A stretch of 64,000 nucleotides of DNA from Pezizomycotina sp. ARF18. Taxonomy: Eukaryota > Ascomycota. The stretch spans positions 26,689-90,688 of the forward strand of contig AZLU01000063.1 in assembly GCA_002224055.1 (NCBI GenBank), given 5' to 3'. The notes beneath the pieces were generated by a model. That model was not told the origin of the DNA and searched no databases. It saw only the letters and a program-made list of their open reading frames with translations. The position numbers were made by a program, and so were the translations under genes. Shown here piece after piece: positions 24,576 to 35,054 of the stretch (the stretch's first letter is position 1; the number at the start of each line of letters is the position of its first letter).

Positions 24576-25427
24576 TTTTGTCTTGTCTTTTTTTAACGGT
24601 GAAATGTTGGTTTTTTGAGTTGGATGTTTGGTGGCGGGGGACTAAGCTCGGTCAAGCTACCAACTTTTCAAGCTACCTAAGCCTTTTGTCTTCTCATAGC
24701 ATTCGAAGCTTAATTAATGGATGGAAGAAACGAAGAAAACAACCGTGGAACTGAAAACGATTGAGATCGCAGTTTGTACAGAAAACAGGCTAGCACTTCT
24801 TATTTAAAGCAAAAAAAGTCATGAGAGAGTATGATTCATATATACTTAAGTATTTCAAGTACGAACTGGCCCCACTGCCGCTGTTTTCTTTGTTTTCGTT
24901 GCCTTAATAGAGAGGCATTTTCTTACCTTGTGATTAACCGCCGCTTTGCATTGAGAAAATTGCAATTTTTTTTTCCTGTTCACAATTTTATCCTCCGAGA
25001 TCGGAATCATAGCTAATTCTGCTATATTCATGCGGTCGGTTTCGCATCCATTAAAGCAATCTCGCTCGCTGATTTTTGGCACTAGCCTTTTAAAGGTCGG
25101 GACAGACCGACATTGGTGCGAGATACAGAAGTGATAGCATTGTTTTAACTATATTAAGTATGAATTTATTTGTAGTATACAAAGCTGTTTTTGTAACAGA
25201 TAGACGCGCAGCCTTTAATGTGAAGAGCCTTTAAGAGCATTTAGAAGGGAAAATTTTAGGTTGCCATCGTAAGATATCATCGAGAGAGAAAAGGAGAACA
25301 AAACGCCATTTTAATTCAAACCATTGTTTGCAGTCTTTGTTACCAGTTGAGTTTGCGACCTCTTGAGACTGCGCAAAAAAAAAAAATAGACAATCGTAAT
25401 GATTAAAAGAAAATAAGTGAGACTCCA
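24576..25427. other. LYS2 upstream / RPB3 downstream region
   Basis: Tandem minus-strand genes flank this spacer, so it holds the RPB3 3' end and the LYS2 promoter. A short A run lies at 25,375-25,386. No gene recognised. Confidence 0.5.
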
Positions 25428-26569
25428 TTAGTAACCATTGGTATAATTCCCGTCCTGATAACCGTAGGCGTCATTCCTCCAGCACCACCGACCCCATTCT
25501 GGTGTCGTAAACCCTCTGTCATCGAAGCCTCCATCATCGTGCATGTTGGGCTCTGAACGCCGCCATAGTCTCCATTCGCACCTCCGCCATTCATGCCATC
25601 GTCGCGGCGGCCTTGCTATCGCCAGATATAGCGTCAATAACGCCGCAAGCTTCTCCTGCAGGTATTTTATACCTTGCCTAAAGATCTCATCTGGAGGAAG
25701 GCCCCCGACGGTTTCGATGTCGAAATAGAATGTGCTCGGCTTGGCGTCGTAGTCGAACGGTTCGCCTTCCACTGGTGGCTTTCCCACTGCTGGTTTGACG
25801 ATGGTGGCTAGAGAAATGCTATGTTAGGCGATCATAACTCACACAGAGAAGGTGCATCGCATCAAAAGGGAAGATAAGACCTACCACTCAGCTTTCGCGT
25901 CCGACTCGTACCAGTAATCGATGTGCCTTAGCTTGTTGTGCGGATCGTACTCGAACGCTATCGCCGCCGACGGCGCCCACTTGGCATGCTCCTTCGCTAT
26001 TCCCTTCTTAGCTACGCACTTCATCTTTAGCTCCTGTCCTTTATGTAACTTCGCGATAATCGCCCCCTGGCCGCCGCGTCGGTGAGTACCGGCTGCCCGA
26101 GATCTCCGCTCGCGACCGTGAGATCCCTTGCGTAGACCGTAACATTGCGCTCGCCGGTACACCGCGCGTGTAAGTTAAGTATTACTGAGCACCGGTCGCA
26201 GTACTGGTCGCAATCGCAGTCGCGGGTGTACAGCAGCTTGTCATCGACGTTTGTCGAGTCGAGCGGATCACCCAGACGGTGGGAGAGGAACTCATCGGGA
26301 AGGACGGACGTGTTGCGTATATCTCCACGATGTCTATTGCTAAAGTGGGGATCTCGGCGAGCATGATGCGGCGGAGGGGTTTGCGAAGGAGAGATCGACA
26401 TTGGAGAGGACAAAGTTGGCGTGGCGTGAGTCGGCTGGGGAAAGGAGCAAGTAGGTCAGTAAAAAGAGAAAAGCAAGGACGTCGAGGATATGTAACGTTT
26501 GTGATTGATTACCTGCCGTATCGTGATCTGCGGGCCTTCGCCTTCCACTTCCATTCCTTCGTAATTCAT
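25428..26569 (-). CDS. RPB3: RNA polymerase II subunit Rpb3
   Basis: Alpha-like assembly subunit of RNA polymerase II, the partner of Rpb11. The start at 26,569 ([19 protein letters not shown]) runs straight into a donor at 26,512; the intron is about 26,435-26,512. Exon 2 gives [19 protein letters not shown] and [19 protein letters not shown] (alpha dimerisation motif), then [12 protein letters not shown] and the zinc-binding [20 protein letters not shown]. Next are YARDLTVAS and [20 protein letters not shown], then [21 protein letters not shown] second intron is at about 25,808-25,884. The last exon has [20 protein letters not shown] and a Gly/Asn/Tyr-rich tail ending [17 protein letters not shown], stop at 25,428. 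Single-base breaks occur near 26,390, 26,320, 26,065, 25,630 and 25,470. It is divergent from uL16m. Confidence 0.92.
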
Positions 26570-27322
26570 CGTGGTTTCTTTTTGTTTGCTGCGCCAACAA
26601 AGAGAAAAGAAACAAACTACTACTTTATCCTAGAGCTTAAAAGGGCCGTTGATATCCAATGCACAGCCTCCACGGGATAGAGGAACCTTGATTTACTATC
26701 CTGGAAGATACAGAACGATGTGGTGGTGTCTTGCGAAAAACAGGTCCTCGATCAAGTAGCTCAAAGAACCAGTTGTAACCCTAAGCTCCCTTTCAGAACC
26801 AAAACTAGCCGCGCCTAGCTTATACCGATCGCAGAACGGAATCCTGTACGCGTAAATAGAGTGGCGCAGCTTTCCTTCTGCCGTGTGACGTCCTGGGATA
26901 TAACGAGAGAGCTCGAGGTGAACTATACGAGGGACTTATTTGCGCAATTATTTCTGTTCTCCCGGATGATGTTGATTAAATGGGAGGTAATGAGGAAGGA
27001 TGAGTGATACCAGAAAACCTTAAAAGGAAAATTGCTTTTTCTGGATTAAAGTATTACATAATCCGTGCCAAGCTCAATTGAAGAAAGCTCTCTCTTCACC
27101 AACTTTGATCCAACTTCGAATACAGAGGAACATTGCGGTATCGACAAGTCCCGCTTTCTGCGCCTTTCAAGGGTAAAATTACAGGGGGGTGTATTACGCC
27201 AATTCGTTAGAGATGCGTGTGACGTGCTGCTCTGTGAGCAGCTTGAGCTCGCTTCTGCAATCGATGTCTATATCGTCTTCGTTCGTCTTCACAAGGCTTA
27301 ATCCTCCGGTCTAGTATCCATC
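26570..27322. promoter_or_regulatory. Divergent RPB3 / uL16m intergenic region, with possible minus-strand exons
   Basis: The 750 bp between two diverging housekeeping genes must contain both promoters. It also has two minus-strand frames with coding-like composition: about 26,690-26,920 (includes KLRHSIYAYRIPFCDRYKLG and SLSYLIEDLFFARHHHIVLY) and about 27,065-27,190 (includes RRKRDLSIPQCSSVFEVGSK). If real they would be exons of a small minus-strand gene squeezed between the two start codons. I do not recognise it, and a plus-strand 78-codon frame at 27,065 is equally unsupported. Confidence 0.3.
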
Positions 27323-28330
27323 ATGGTATGAACATATCGTCATGCGAGCTATCCGTGCGGGATTGCTTTTTCAATTGATATTTGATATATACTAACCACG
27401 TCATAAAATAGGCTCACTAAGATTAACTCCGCCTTCAACCCTCATAACCTCGTCGAGACGATGCCCCACTTTTCAACGCACTTCTCCATTCCACACCTCC
27501 GCGCTAGAACTTTTCCACGACACCGAATCAATCGAGTTGGCTGTGTATGTCTCTCCCAATTCCGATACAAGTGCGCTTGGCATAATGTGCACTATAAACC
27601 GAATTGCTAATACTTCACACAAAAAGTCCCGAAAAATCCAAAGCCGCACATGGGCCGCGCCGGCCAGGTGCACGTCGCCACGGGTGGCTCAACAAGAGGC
27701 ACAACGGTAGTCTGGGGTGACTACGGCATCCGCATGATCGACAGGCACCGCCGAATCTCCGGAAGCAGCTGCGCGTCGCCGAAGAAATCATCCGGAAACG
27801 GTTAAAGGGAGAACGCTACAAGCTCTACATGCGCGTCTGCGCCAGTATACCCGTCCACGTCAAAGAAACGAAGTGCGTATGGGTGGCGTAGGGGTAGCTT
27901 CGACCACTGGGCTGCTAGGGTTCCGGTTTCACACATCGTGTTCGAGCTGAAGGGGGATATTCACGAGCGACGGCGAGGGACGCTTTCAGGCTTGCGGGCA
28001 GAAACTGCCGGGTATGTATAACGGTCACCGCAGGAGAATTTTCTGTTCTTTCGATGATATATAACTCCGTTGTTGTTGTATTACTGACAATGTCTTATTT
28101 CGGAAAACCCTCAAACAGGCTGCTGGAATTTGTTAAGAAATCCGATCCGCCGGTGATGGTGTCACGAAGCTCACGCCAGAGTTCAAGCAGGAGCTCATCG
28201 ACTCGAAGCTCAAGCTGCCCTTTCAATTACAAAAGGAGAGGGAAGCCCAGATGGTGGAAAGGGTCCAACATCCCCTGCTCCGATACCAAACACGAACGCA
28301 ACGCCGGGAAAAGTTGCTGCTGCCAACTAA
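27323..28330 (+). CDS. MRPL16: Mitochondrial large-subunit ribosomal protein uL16m
   Basis: Mitochondrial L16, part of the peptidyl-transferase region of the mitoribosome. The ATG at 27,323 is followed at once by a donor; the intron 27,326-27,412 has a perfect TACTAAC branch site. Exon 2 gives an import-type leader (LRLTPPSTLITSSRRCPTF). A second intron at about 27,546-27,626 leads into GRAGQVHVATGGSTRGTTVV and WGDYGIRMIDRHRRIS, then EEIIRKRLKGERYKLYMRVC and ASIPVHVK. SFDHWAARVPVSHIVFELKG and DAFRLAGRKLPG follow before an intron at about 28,010-28,107. The last exon has LLEFVKKSDPPVM and KLTPEFKQELIDSKLKLPF, stopping at 28,328-28,330 in a Thr/Ala/Pro-rich tail. Single-base breaks are near 27,413, 27,760, 27,875, 27,985 and 28,160. 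Alternative C-terminal frames end at about the same place. Confidence 0.85.
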
Positions 28331-28807
28331 AACATCTTGAGAAGAGCATTGCTCGTTCGATATAATAACTTTTCTTATATCACCCAAATATCGCAAGCGC
28401 CTCCGGTTTTGGGTTTTAGCCTCAAACATGCATCTACCGGAGCCTCATCGCAACATGCATGCTCGATTGTAATTTGTATATACACCCGTACCGAATGTAT
28501 AATGCATGGAATTCTAGCTCGATCATCGGCCAGATTTAATACATGTGATTCTTTCCCATTGCTTTTATTTTGATAGGTAAAAGATTTTTTTGATTTATTT
28601 TTCAACTTGGTCATGCAGATACTAGTGTTGAACGTCACCTCCTGGACAAAGACATAGCGGAGCCGGTGGAACAGTTTCACGATTTAGATGTACTATAATT
28701 TATATCTTTATTCCGTAGATGCAAAATCCTAGATGAAAATAGTAAAGGTAAAATCGGAAGAACGCAGACGCCAGTTGAATGATCTCCAGGAAAAAAGAAT
28801 AAAATGC
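28331..28807. other. Convergent spacer, nothing recognised
   Basis: Shared 3' region of uL16m (plus) and RFC5 (minus). AT-rich, without a supported gene. Confidence 0.5.
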
Positions 28808-30517
28808 TTAGAAATCCATGCCCATAAGGAAACTATTATGGGAAGGTTAGTTAGGCACTCAAACTGAAGTGCAGAGATAAGGCCTTCATTGTACATACCT
28901 TTCTAATATTCTCAAAAACTTGGCCACAAATGCTTCGAGATGGAATATCACTTTCTAGACCATTGTTAGTATTTCGATTACAATCCTTATATGACAAAAC
29001 TGCCGAGAACTTACACTGCCCAAATGAAGCCTATGCTCATAGAAAGCTGACCACTTGATGACGTCTGGTTTTAAGCTATCGTCAACCTTGGGGATCAATT
29101 TGAAAGTGAGGGTCTAGTTTGATAATTCACCAACAAGTTAGCACGGAAGTACGGATTCCTTCGAACCTGATTCGAGCGTTATAGATAGTTGGCAAACTAG
29201 GAGATGTATACCTTGAGAATTACTGTGGAGGGATACAGTGTGTCAAAAGATCGTAAAGTTTTGCTCGGACCAGTAGAATTCTACTGGGTGTATGCTCCGC
29301 CATGATTTCGTCTGCAATTTGCGATATCAAGGCCTGAATCAACCATTAGTGGTTTGCCAAATATGACCTTGAGCACAGCCTTCAGGGAATGATCTAGAAG
29401 CAAAGCAGTCCTATGACTTACCTCCCAGTCAGGCGGCGCAACGGCGTTTTATCCGTAACAGAATCGCTGCAAAAAAAAAAATTTGTTTTTAACGAATTAG
29501 CATCAGTAATTTAGAAAGTCGATACCTCAAGCAAAATAGCTTACTTCTGAGCATAAACCGCCTCAAACATTAAAAGCGCTCTTCTTAAATTCCTCCCGCT
29601 CTCCTTCGCTATCCTCTCACACAATTTCTCCTTGACGTCCAGCTGCTCCTTCTCACCGACGTACGTGAGTACGTCAACAATCTCTTCGTGCGACGGCGCT
29701 GCGACGCGGATCAGCAGCGTGCGGGATTTGATGGGGCAATGATGTTGGCGGTGGAGTTGGCAAGCAGTATCAGGCGAAGGTTTGGCGAGTATTTCTCCAT
29801 GGTTCGACGCAGGGCAGCCTGGGCATCTCTGGTGAGGTGGTCGGCCTCGTTGATGACAACAACCTTGAAGCGTTGCTTGGCTGCTAGGTCGACCTGTTGT
29901 GTCTGCGCTACCTCCTGAGAAGGTCTTGGATGACTACTCTGTCGTACTGTGCCACATCGCTGATCATGGGTAAAAAAGAATCAATTAGTAAAAAAGTAAC
30001 GAAAAATCACACCGGAATTTCTGCAATCGGAAGTTTGCCGTACTTGGAGTAATTTCCATGTGGTAGACGCTGGCAACGATGTTGAATTCTAGTTTGCGAT
30101 TCGACGTCGTGGTGAACACCCGCGAGTCTATTTGATCTATGGCCAAACAAACCAATCCATGTCAGATGATTTGATTCTTCTTTGGTGGGCGCCTTAGAGC
30201 TCGTGCCAAACCTTTTCAACTCCGGGCCCGTATAGCTCCTTAAGGGTCGCGACGACTCGGGTCTTCTTGCCGCACCGGAAGGTCCGTAAACGAGAAGATG
30301 CGGAAAGTCTCCATTGGCCTAGATACCAAATTCAGCTCATTAGATACCAAAATAACACCCTGAGGACACTTTTTTTTTTCATTTGCTGCGCTTGATCCCT
30401 TCATTCAGCTTTTAGAGCTCTTAGTTTCGCTCACCAGTGACTTTAATCTCGCAGAGAGTTCCTTGTGATAGGTTAGTTGATCTAAGCCCTTCGGCTTGTG
30501 TTGTCGACGAACAGCAT
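28808..30517 (-). CDS. RFC5: Replication factor C subunit 5 (clamp loader)
   Basis: Small subunit of the PCNA clamp loader, orthologous to yeast Rfc5 and human RFC3. The start at 30,517 gives MLFVD, then after restoring one [21 protein letters not shown] to a donor near 30,436. The next exon has [20 protein letters not shown] (Walker A, one G missing) and [12 protein letters not shown]. Further on, [20 protein letters not shown] contains NEAD in the Walker B position, as expected for this non-ATPase-active subunit, and [20 protein letters not shown] follows. [18 protein letters not shown] ends the AAA part. The collar domain is [20 protein letters not shown] then [18 protein letters not shown]. 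The last exon (SFLMGMDF) follows an intron with CTAACTAAC and stops at 28,808-28,810. Five or more introns are present, and at least three single-base breaks, near 30,500, 30,265 and 29,740. Confidence 0.92.
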
Positions 30518-33029
30518 GAACTTCTTGACTATGGTACGTGAGCGAATGGCAAAAAGGCGACTAGCTATATCAATGCGAGATGAAGGTTGACGTGTTTTTG
30601 GGAGGCTTGGAATTTGTTTGCTTTGAGCTAAAAAGACTTTTTCAATGGGAGACGCGTTTTGCACCAAGCTCGGCAGAATATATTAATTAAGTCCGTCACG
30701 TGATCCGCTAGACTGTGGCATGTTTGCCACATGTGCGCAGTTCTTCAGCTACTGAGGTCGGTTCTAATCAGTCACTTCTTTCTTCCAATATTCCATGGCC
30801 TTGGCCGCTGGCCCTAAAGAGTTAAGAGTCCAGACTGTTATGATCACTTTGATTGCAAATAGGCTATAAGGCTTACGTGGATTCAAGATCTTGAATATTA
30901 TATCGCTACTACTATTTCGCTTAGTCTTTGAAATCGCTTACAGTAGGCTATGTTGCTGTGAGTTTTTTTAATTTGCGACCAGTCTAATATTGCGAAGCAT
31001 TCGTAAGTTTTATACTGCCCCGAAATTTTACTGCCCGGTTTCTTCTACTGCCCTGTTCACAGCAGCTTTCCATTCATTAAACCGGAACATGTCTTTTGAA
31101 GGAAATACCGAAAAAGAAACCAGCCTTTAATCGAATAGGTCAATTGGCTTACTGCGCATTGTTAAGGCTAGTTAAAGAGAGGAAATATCTTTGGGCCTCG
31201 GAAATTAAGAACCGTGGTGTTGAACTGGATGGAAACTTGTTTAAGGCTTAGAAAGAACAAAAAACAAGTACCAGTAAATGCGAGCATGTACGACATTGTG
31301 CACCAAAGGGAGGCAACTTGCATAAGGCGCGGGCGAAGCGAGAGAAAAAAAAATAGCGGAGGCGAAGGTTTGTTCAGGGCCTCCGCGAAAGAATTAAAGC
31401 GGAGAGATCCTTTCCTAACCGTTTAAAGCTTGCTCTTTGCGACCCGACCAGGCGGTTGATAGATACCTGGAAGGCATTGCTGGTATATCAGGCAAATTGC
31501 CTTTCAGTTCAGCTCACTACAGCGATGTTCGATATTTGTTTTTCTTTTTAAAGTTGGGTTTCCTGTAAAATTGCTGTCACAGGGGGCTTCGCACATCACT
31601 CAGTTTCTCGCAGGTTAGGATGATTTCTGTGTATCCTCCGCAGTTTGTAATGCGTCGAGTCGCGAAGAAAGACTTGGAAGGATTACAGTCGCCGAGGCGC
31701 GGAACAACGATATTGTGTGAAGTCTAAAGATATCGAAATAAAATAGTTGATGTCTCTACTTCTCCCCATCCCTCTTTTTTTCTTTTTTTCTTTTTTTCTT
31801 TTTTCTTTTTTTCTTTTTTTCTTTTTTTCTTTTTTTTCTTTTTTTGGAAGAATAAGTCAGGAAATATTACTTAATGCGCGAGATTAGGATGAATGGATAA
31901 TAATAAACAGCGAGACAAGATTAGCCGTGCGTTGGACCGTACCGTACCTGCGTTAAGGAAGATCTGAAGCAAGGAAGTTCATGAAGAATTTCTGGGCTAC
32001 TCACAATTATGAATATGCCGTTTCTTGTCACTTTGCAACCAACCCCTGGCGGCTTCTCTTGCATCCTTCACCCCGTTTTAAGATCTCTTCTGATGGGAGG
32101 AAATCCTCGATCCTGATTCTGCCATTGCTCGATTTATTCCCTGTTGAGGAGAACAGGGGGCGTTTTGAATGGCAAGAATGGGTCCTGAGGATGCGCTGAC
32201 CCGGATTGCACAGCCTCAACTCCATCTCAACCGAAAATATCGAAAGACTTGCTTAGGAAGGCGAAGCAGAGAGCAAACAGGCAGAAAAGAAAAGAAAAAG
32301 GGAGAGAAAGGAAAAAAGAAAACAGTGGAAATTCTCTCTTCTTTTCACTCAGATTTATCCTTTATCCCCGGATACCCAGACAAGCCGGAGTGCCATGTCA
32401 AGAGAAATAGATTTCCAATGCGCAGGCGTTGAACGGATCTAGAATGCCGAAATGTCCGGTTTACGGTGGCGGCGGCGGCGCATGCCTATAGAAATGAAAA
32501 AAAAAAAAAAAAAAAAATTTACCGGTCAAAGCCATGGACCTGAATCAAATCTTGCGGTAGTATCTCCAATGATGATGATGAATGGATAATACTTCCCTCC
32601 GCTTTCGTACACCGTATCCGGATGCCATTTTCGTTCAACTTCTCTCGATGAACAGCATATACAGGTGGGATTAAGTGATCGTCTGCAAGTGTTAGTTAGT
32701 TATGTAGGGTTCATGAGACGTTTCGCTGCCGGAGAGTACCACTTGAGCAGTAAAGTTGCGTGTGCGCGAATGATTCGCCTTTTTTCTTTCTCACCGGGTG
32801 TTAGTTTGCTGTCATAGCTCGCGCCACTTTGAAACGAAAAGGAAATACTAAGTAGCTTTATAAAAAGGAAGAGTAGGGACCTCGACGCTTTTCTACTCTA
32901 ATCATCACATTCGCTCACTTTTGCCGCCACTCTCTATAGGAGTAGGATATTTCTAGTATAGATAGATATATAAAGAAATATCTATAAGAAATCTTTGTTC
33001 CTGAGGAACTACCGCTGTATTTCTTTCTT

Positions 33030-33066
<37 letters not shown>

Positions 33067-33500
33067 GAAGCGCTTCTTCCGAGCGCTATTAAAATTCCCG
33101 TCCCTCGCCGCCACGATTCAATCGATTTGCCAAACTCGCCAAAGTAAAAGAAATAAAATAAATACCTCAGCAGCTCCCCCCTTCAATAATTCTTTTCCCT
33201 CCTCCAAGTCCTCTAGCAGCACCACCGCCTTATCCTTTCCCTCCTGCTACTACTTGCCGCTTCATTAAACATTAAATAAGTAACCATCCACCTCGCTCTA
33301 CGATCCATCTCATCCAGCTTCCAATCCATTAGAAATCTATACGAAGTATCATCATTAAAGACCGTTGTAATTCTCTTTACACACATGTCGTCCGCCGCAG
33401 TACCAGTCCTACAGCAGGAGCTGTCAGTTGAAAACTCCACAGGAGCACAGAGTCCAGTACAAATTTCAGCTCCGTCGAGTGGGAGATCACACCGAGATCC
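30518..33500. other. Three-kilobase gene-free stretch with microsatellite and homopolymer tracts
   Basis: No supported gene. It contains a C(T)6-8 repeat at about 31,768-31,846, a CGG run near 32,465-32,480, an A run near 32,498-32,517 and a pure T run of 34 at 33,032-33,065. Short open frames at 31,214-31,426 and 32,169-32,432 are Lys/Arg-rich and lack family features. The last few hundred bases are the calcipressin promoter and leader; an ATG at 33,387 opens a 38-codon frame that ends in a stop before the chosen calcipressin start. Confidence 0.45.
31768..31846. repeat. C(T)6-8 microsatellite
   Basis: About nine consecutive units of C followed by five to eight T, in the gene-free stretch between RFC5 and calcipressin. 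A polypyrimidine tract of this sort is a candidate for length variation between strains. Confidence 0.9.
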
Positions 33501-33656
33501 ATGAAATCCAATCTCAGTTTAGATCTCTCTAATATACCTCCTGATCAAACCTTCGCCCCCGACGAACACCTCCTCATCACAGTATGTATAACCAAGAGAT
33601 TCCCTTTGCAAGATTTAAACTGTTTCCTTGTATAGAGTTTGCTATACGCCAAAACA

Positions 33657-33697
<41 letters not shown>

Positions 33698-34477
33698 CAC
33701 TTCATATACGTCATAATCCTTCCGCGATCCCAATTTCAATAACTTTGGAGCTTAAACACTGACTCTGGCCTTTTTCTTCAGAACCTGAACAACATTGAAA
33801 TATTCAACCCGGACCATCTCCAGACTCTCCGCGAACTTATCAACGCCACGGCCACCATCATCACCTGGTCGCCACTCAAATCTTTCCGCCGCATCGTCTG
33901 CTCCTTCGAAACCGAAGAGGACGCCATCCGCGTCCGTAGCATACTCGATGGCGAAGGGCTAATGGGAGAGCGGATCCGCGTCTACTTGGCCAGCACACGC
34001 CCATCCGACCCGTCGATCAACACCTGCAAGCACCGAGTCCAAGAAGCTGTTCTTCATTTCCCACCCCCGTCGCCGCCACACGGCTGGGAGATGAGGAACG
34101 AGGAGCCGCCCAATACCGTTTTCCTTGCGGACGATCTCGCGGACGCCTTGCACAAGCTCGCGTGGACCAGCAGCCGATCCACGAAGACGAGAACAACGCA
34201 GCTGATGTCACGGCTTCTCCTGTCAACATTGAGGGCGACGGTACTTCGGAGGCGGAGGGTGACGATCAGAACATGGCGCGAAAGCGGAGCGGCAGCTCGA
34301 CGGTGCTGTTCAAGCCGGCGGAGCACAACGAGCATGAGATGCCAGGCATCGTCGTTGACGACTTTTCGGACAATGATTCCAGCCCGGCCTCTACCGAGCC
34401 ACCGCAAAGGCTGATCCCGGTTCCCGCATCGATCCATCACACCCCCGACCCCCGTAGAGATTATGCACGATGCTTGA
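33501..34477 (+). CDS. RCN1: Calcipressin (calcineurin regulator, RCAN family)
   Basis: Binds and modulates the calcium-dependent phosphatase calcineurin. I chose the ATG at 33,501 because MKSNLSLDLSNIPPDQTFAP resembles fungal calcipressin N-termini and runs to a donor at 33,582. The 200-nt intron contains 34 consecutive A at 33,661-33,694. Exon 2 forms the RRM-like domain: NLNNIEIFNPDHLQTLRELI, then ITWSPLKSFRRIVCSFETEE and GERIRVYLA. The hallmark LFFISPPPSPPHGWE follows (restored across two single-base breaks near 34,015 and 34,065), then MRNEEPPNTVFLADDLADAL. A Ser/Asp-rich region has STVLFKPAEHNEHEMPGIVV, a typical C-terminal calcineurin-docking region. With one more missing base near 34,455 the protein ends PDPRREIMHDA, TGA at 34,475-34,477; without it, at 34,500. 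Confidence 0.85.
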
Positions 34478-35054
34478 ACAAAGTGTTATCTTGCTTTTAA
34501 TTGTTGCTTTGCCATTGGTCAATTTTGTATTTTGTAACAACCAATAATCCTTCATGCTTGCCTATTGTTTTCTTTTCATTTTATACCAAATCGGCTTTGT
34601 GTTATTTTTTCGGCTTTGTCAAACGGTGTTCATACTAAAAAAAAATCTTTTTTAAGCCTTTCCTTTTGCTTATCATTATTATCATACATTGTATAAATTG
34701 GTTTCCTCGTTTGATTTTACGTATCTTTTTTATTAATGGATAAGCTCTGGCTCATGTGGAGGATGGCGGCGGTGTACTTGTAATTTTATTTGAATCGGGG
34801 GTATATATTTTCTTAATTCTCCACTTTACGCATCATCATGTTCATTATCATCAATAGGTAATCTATCTAGAGAGGTCGAACGAGAAAAGGTTCTACTATA
34901 GATTAAAAAATAAATTAGTCTACTCGAAGAAGCAGTCCGATACTGCTTAACATAGTGTAACCACTCAATGCAATTTTTACCAATATAGAAAGGAAATGTG
35001 GATACATCTAATTTTAATCGAATGAGATTTCCATCTTCCTCTATAATCTCACTA
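34478..35054. other. Calcipressin / ATE1 convergent spacer
   Basis: Mostly T-rich 3' sequence of the calcipressin gene. On the minus strand an open frame at 34,826-35,092 (EDDSEIIEEDGNLIRLKLD and on) could extend ATE1 beyond the end I chose, if one base is missing near 35,070. Confidence 0.35.
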
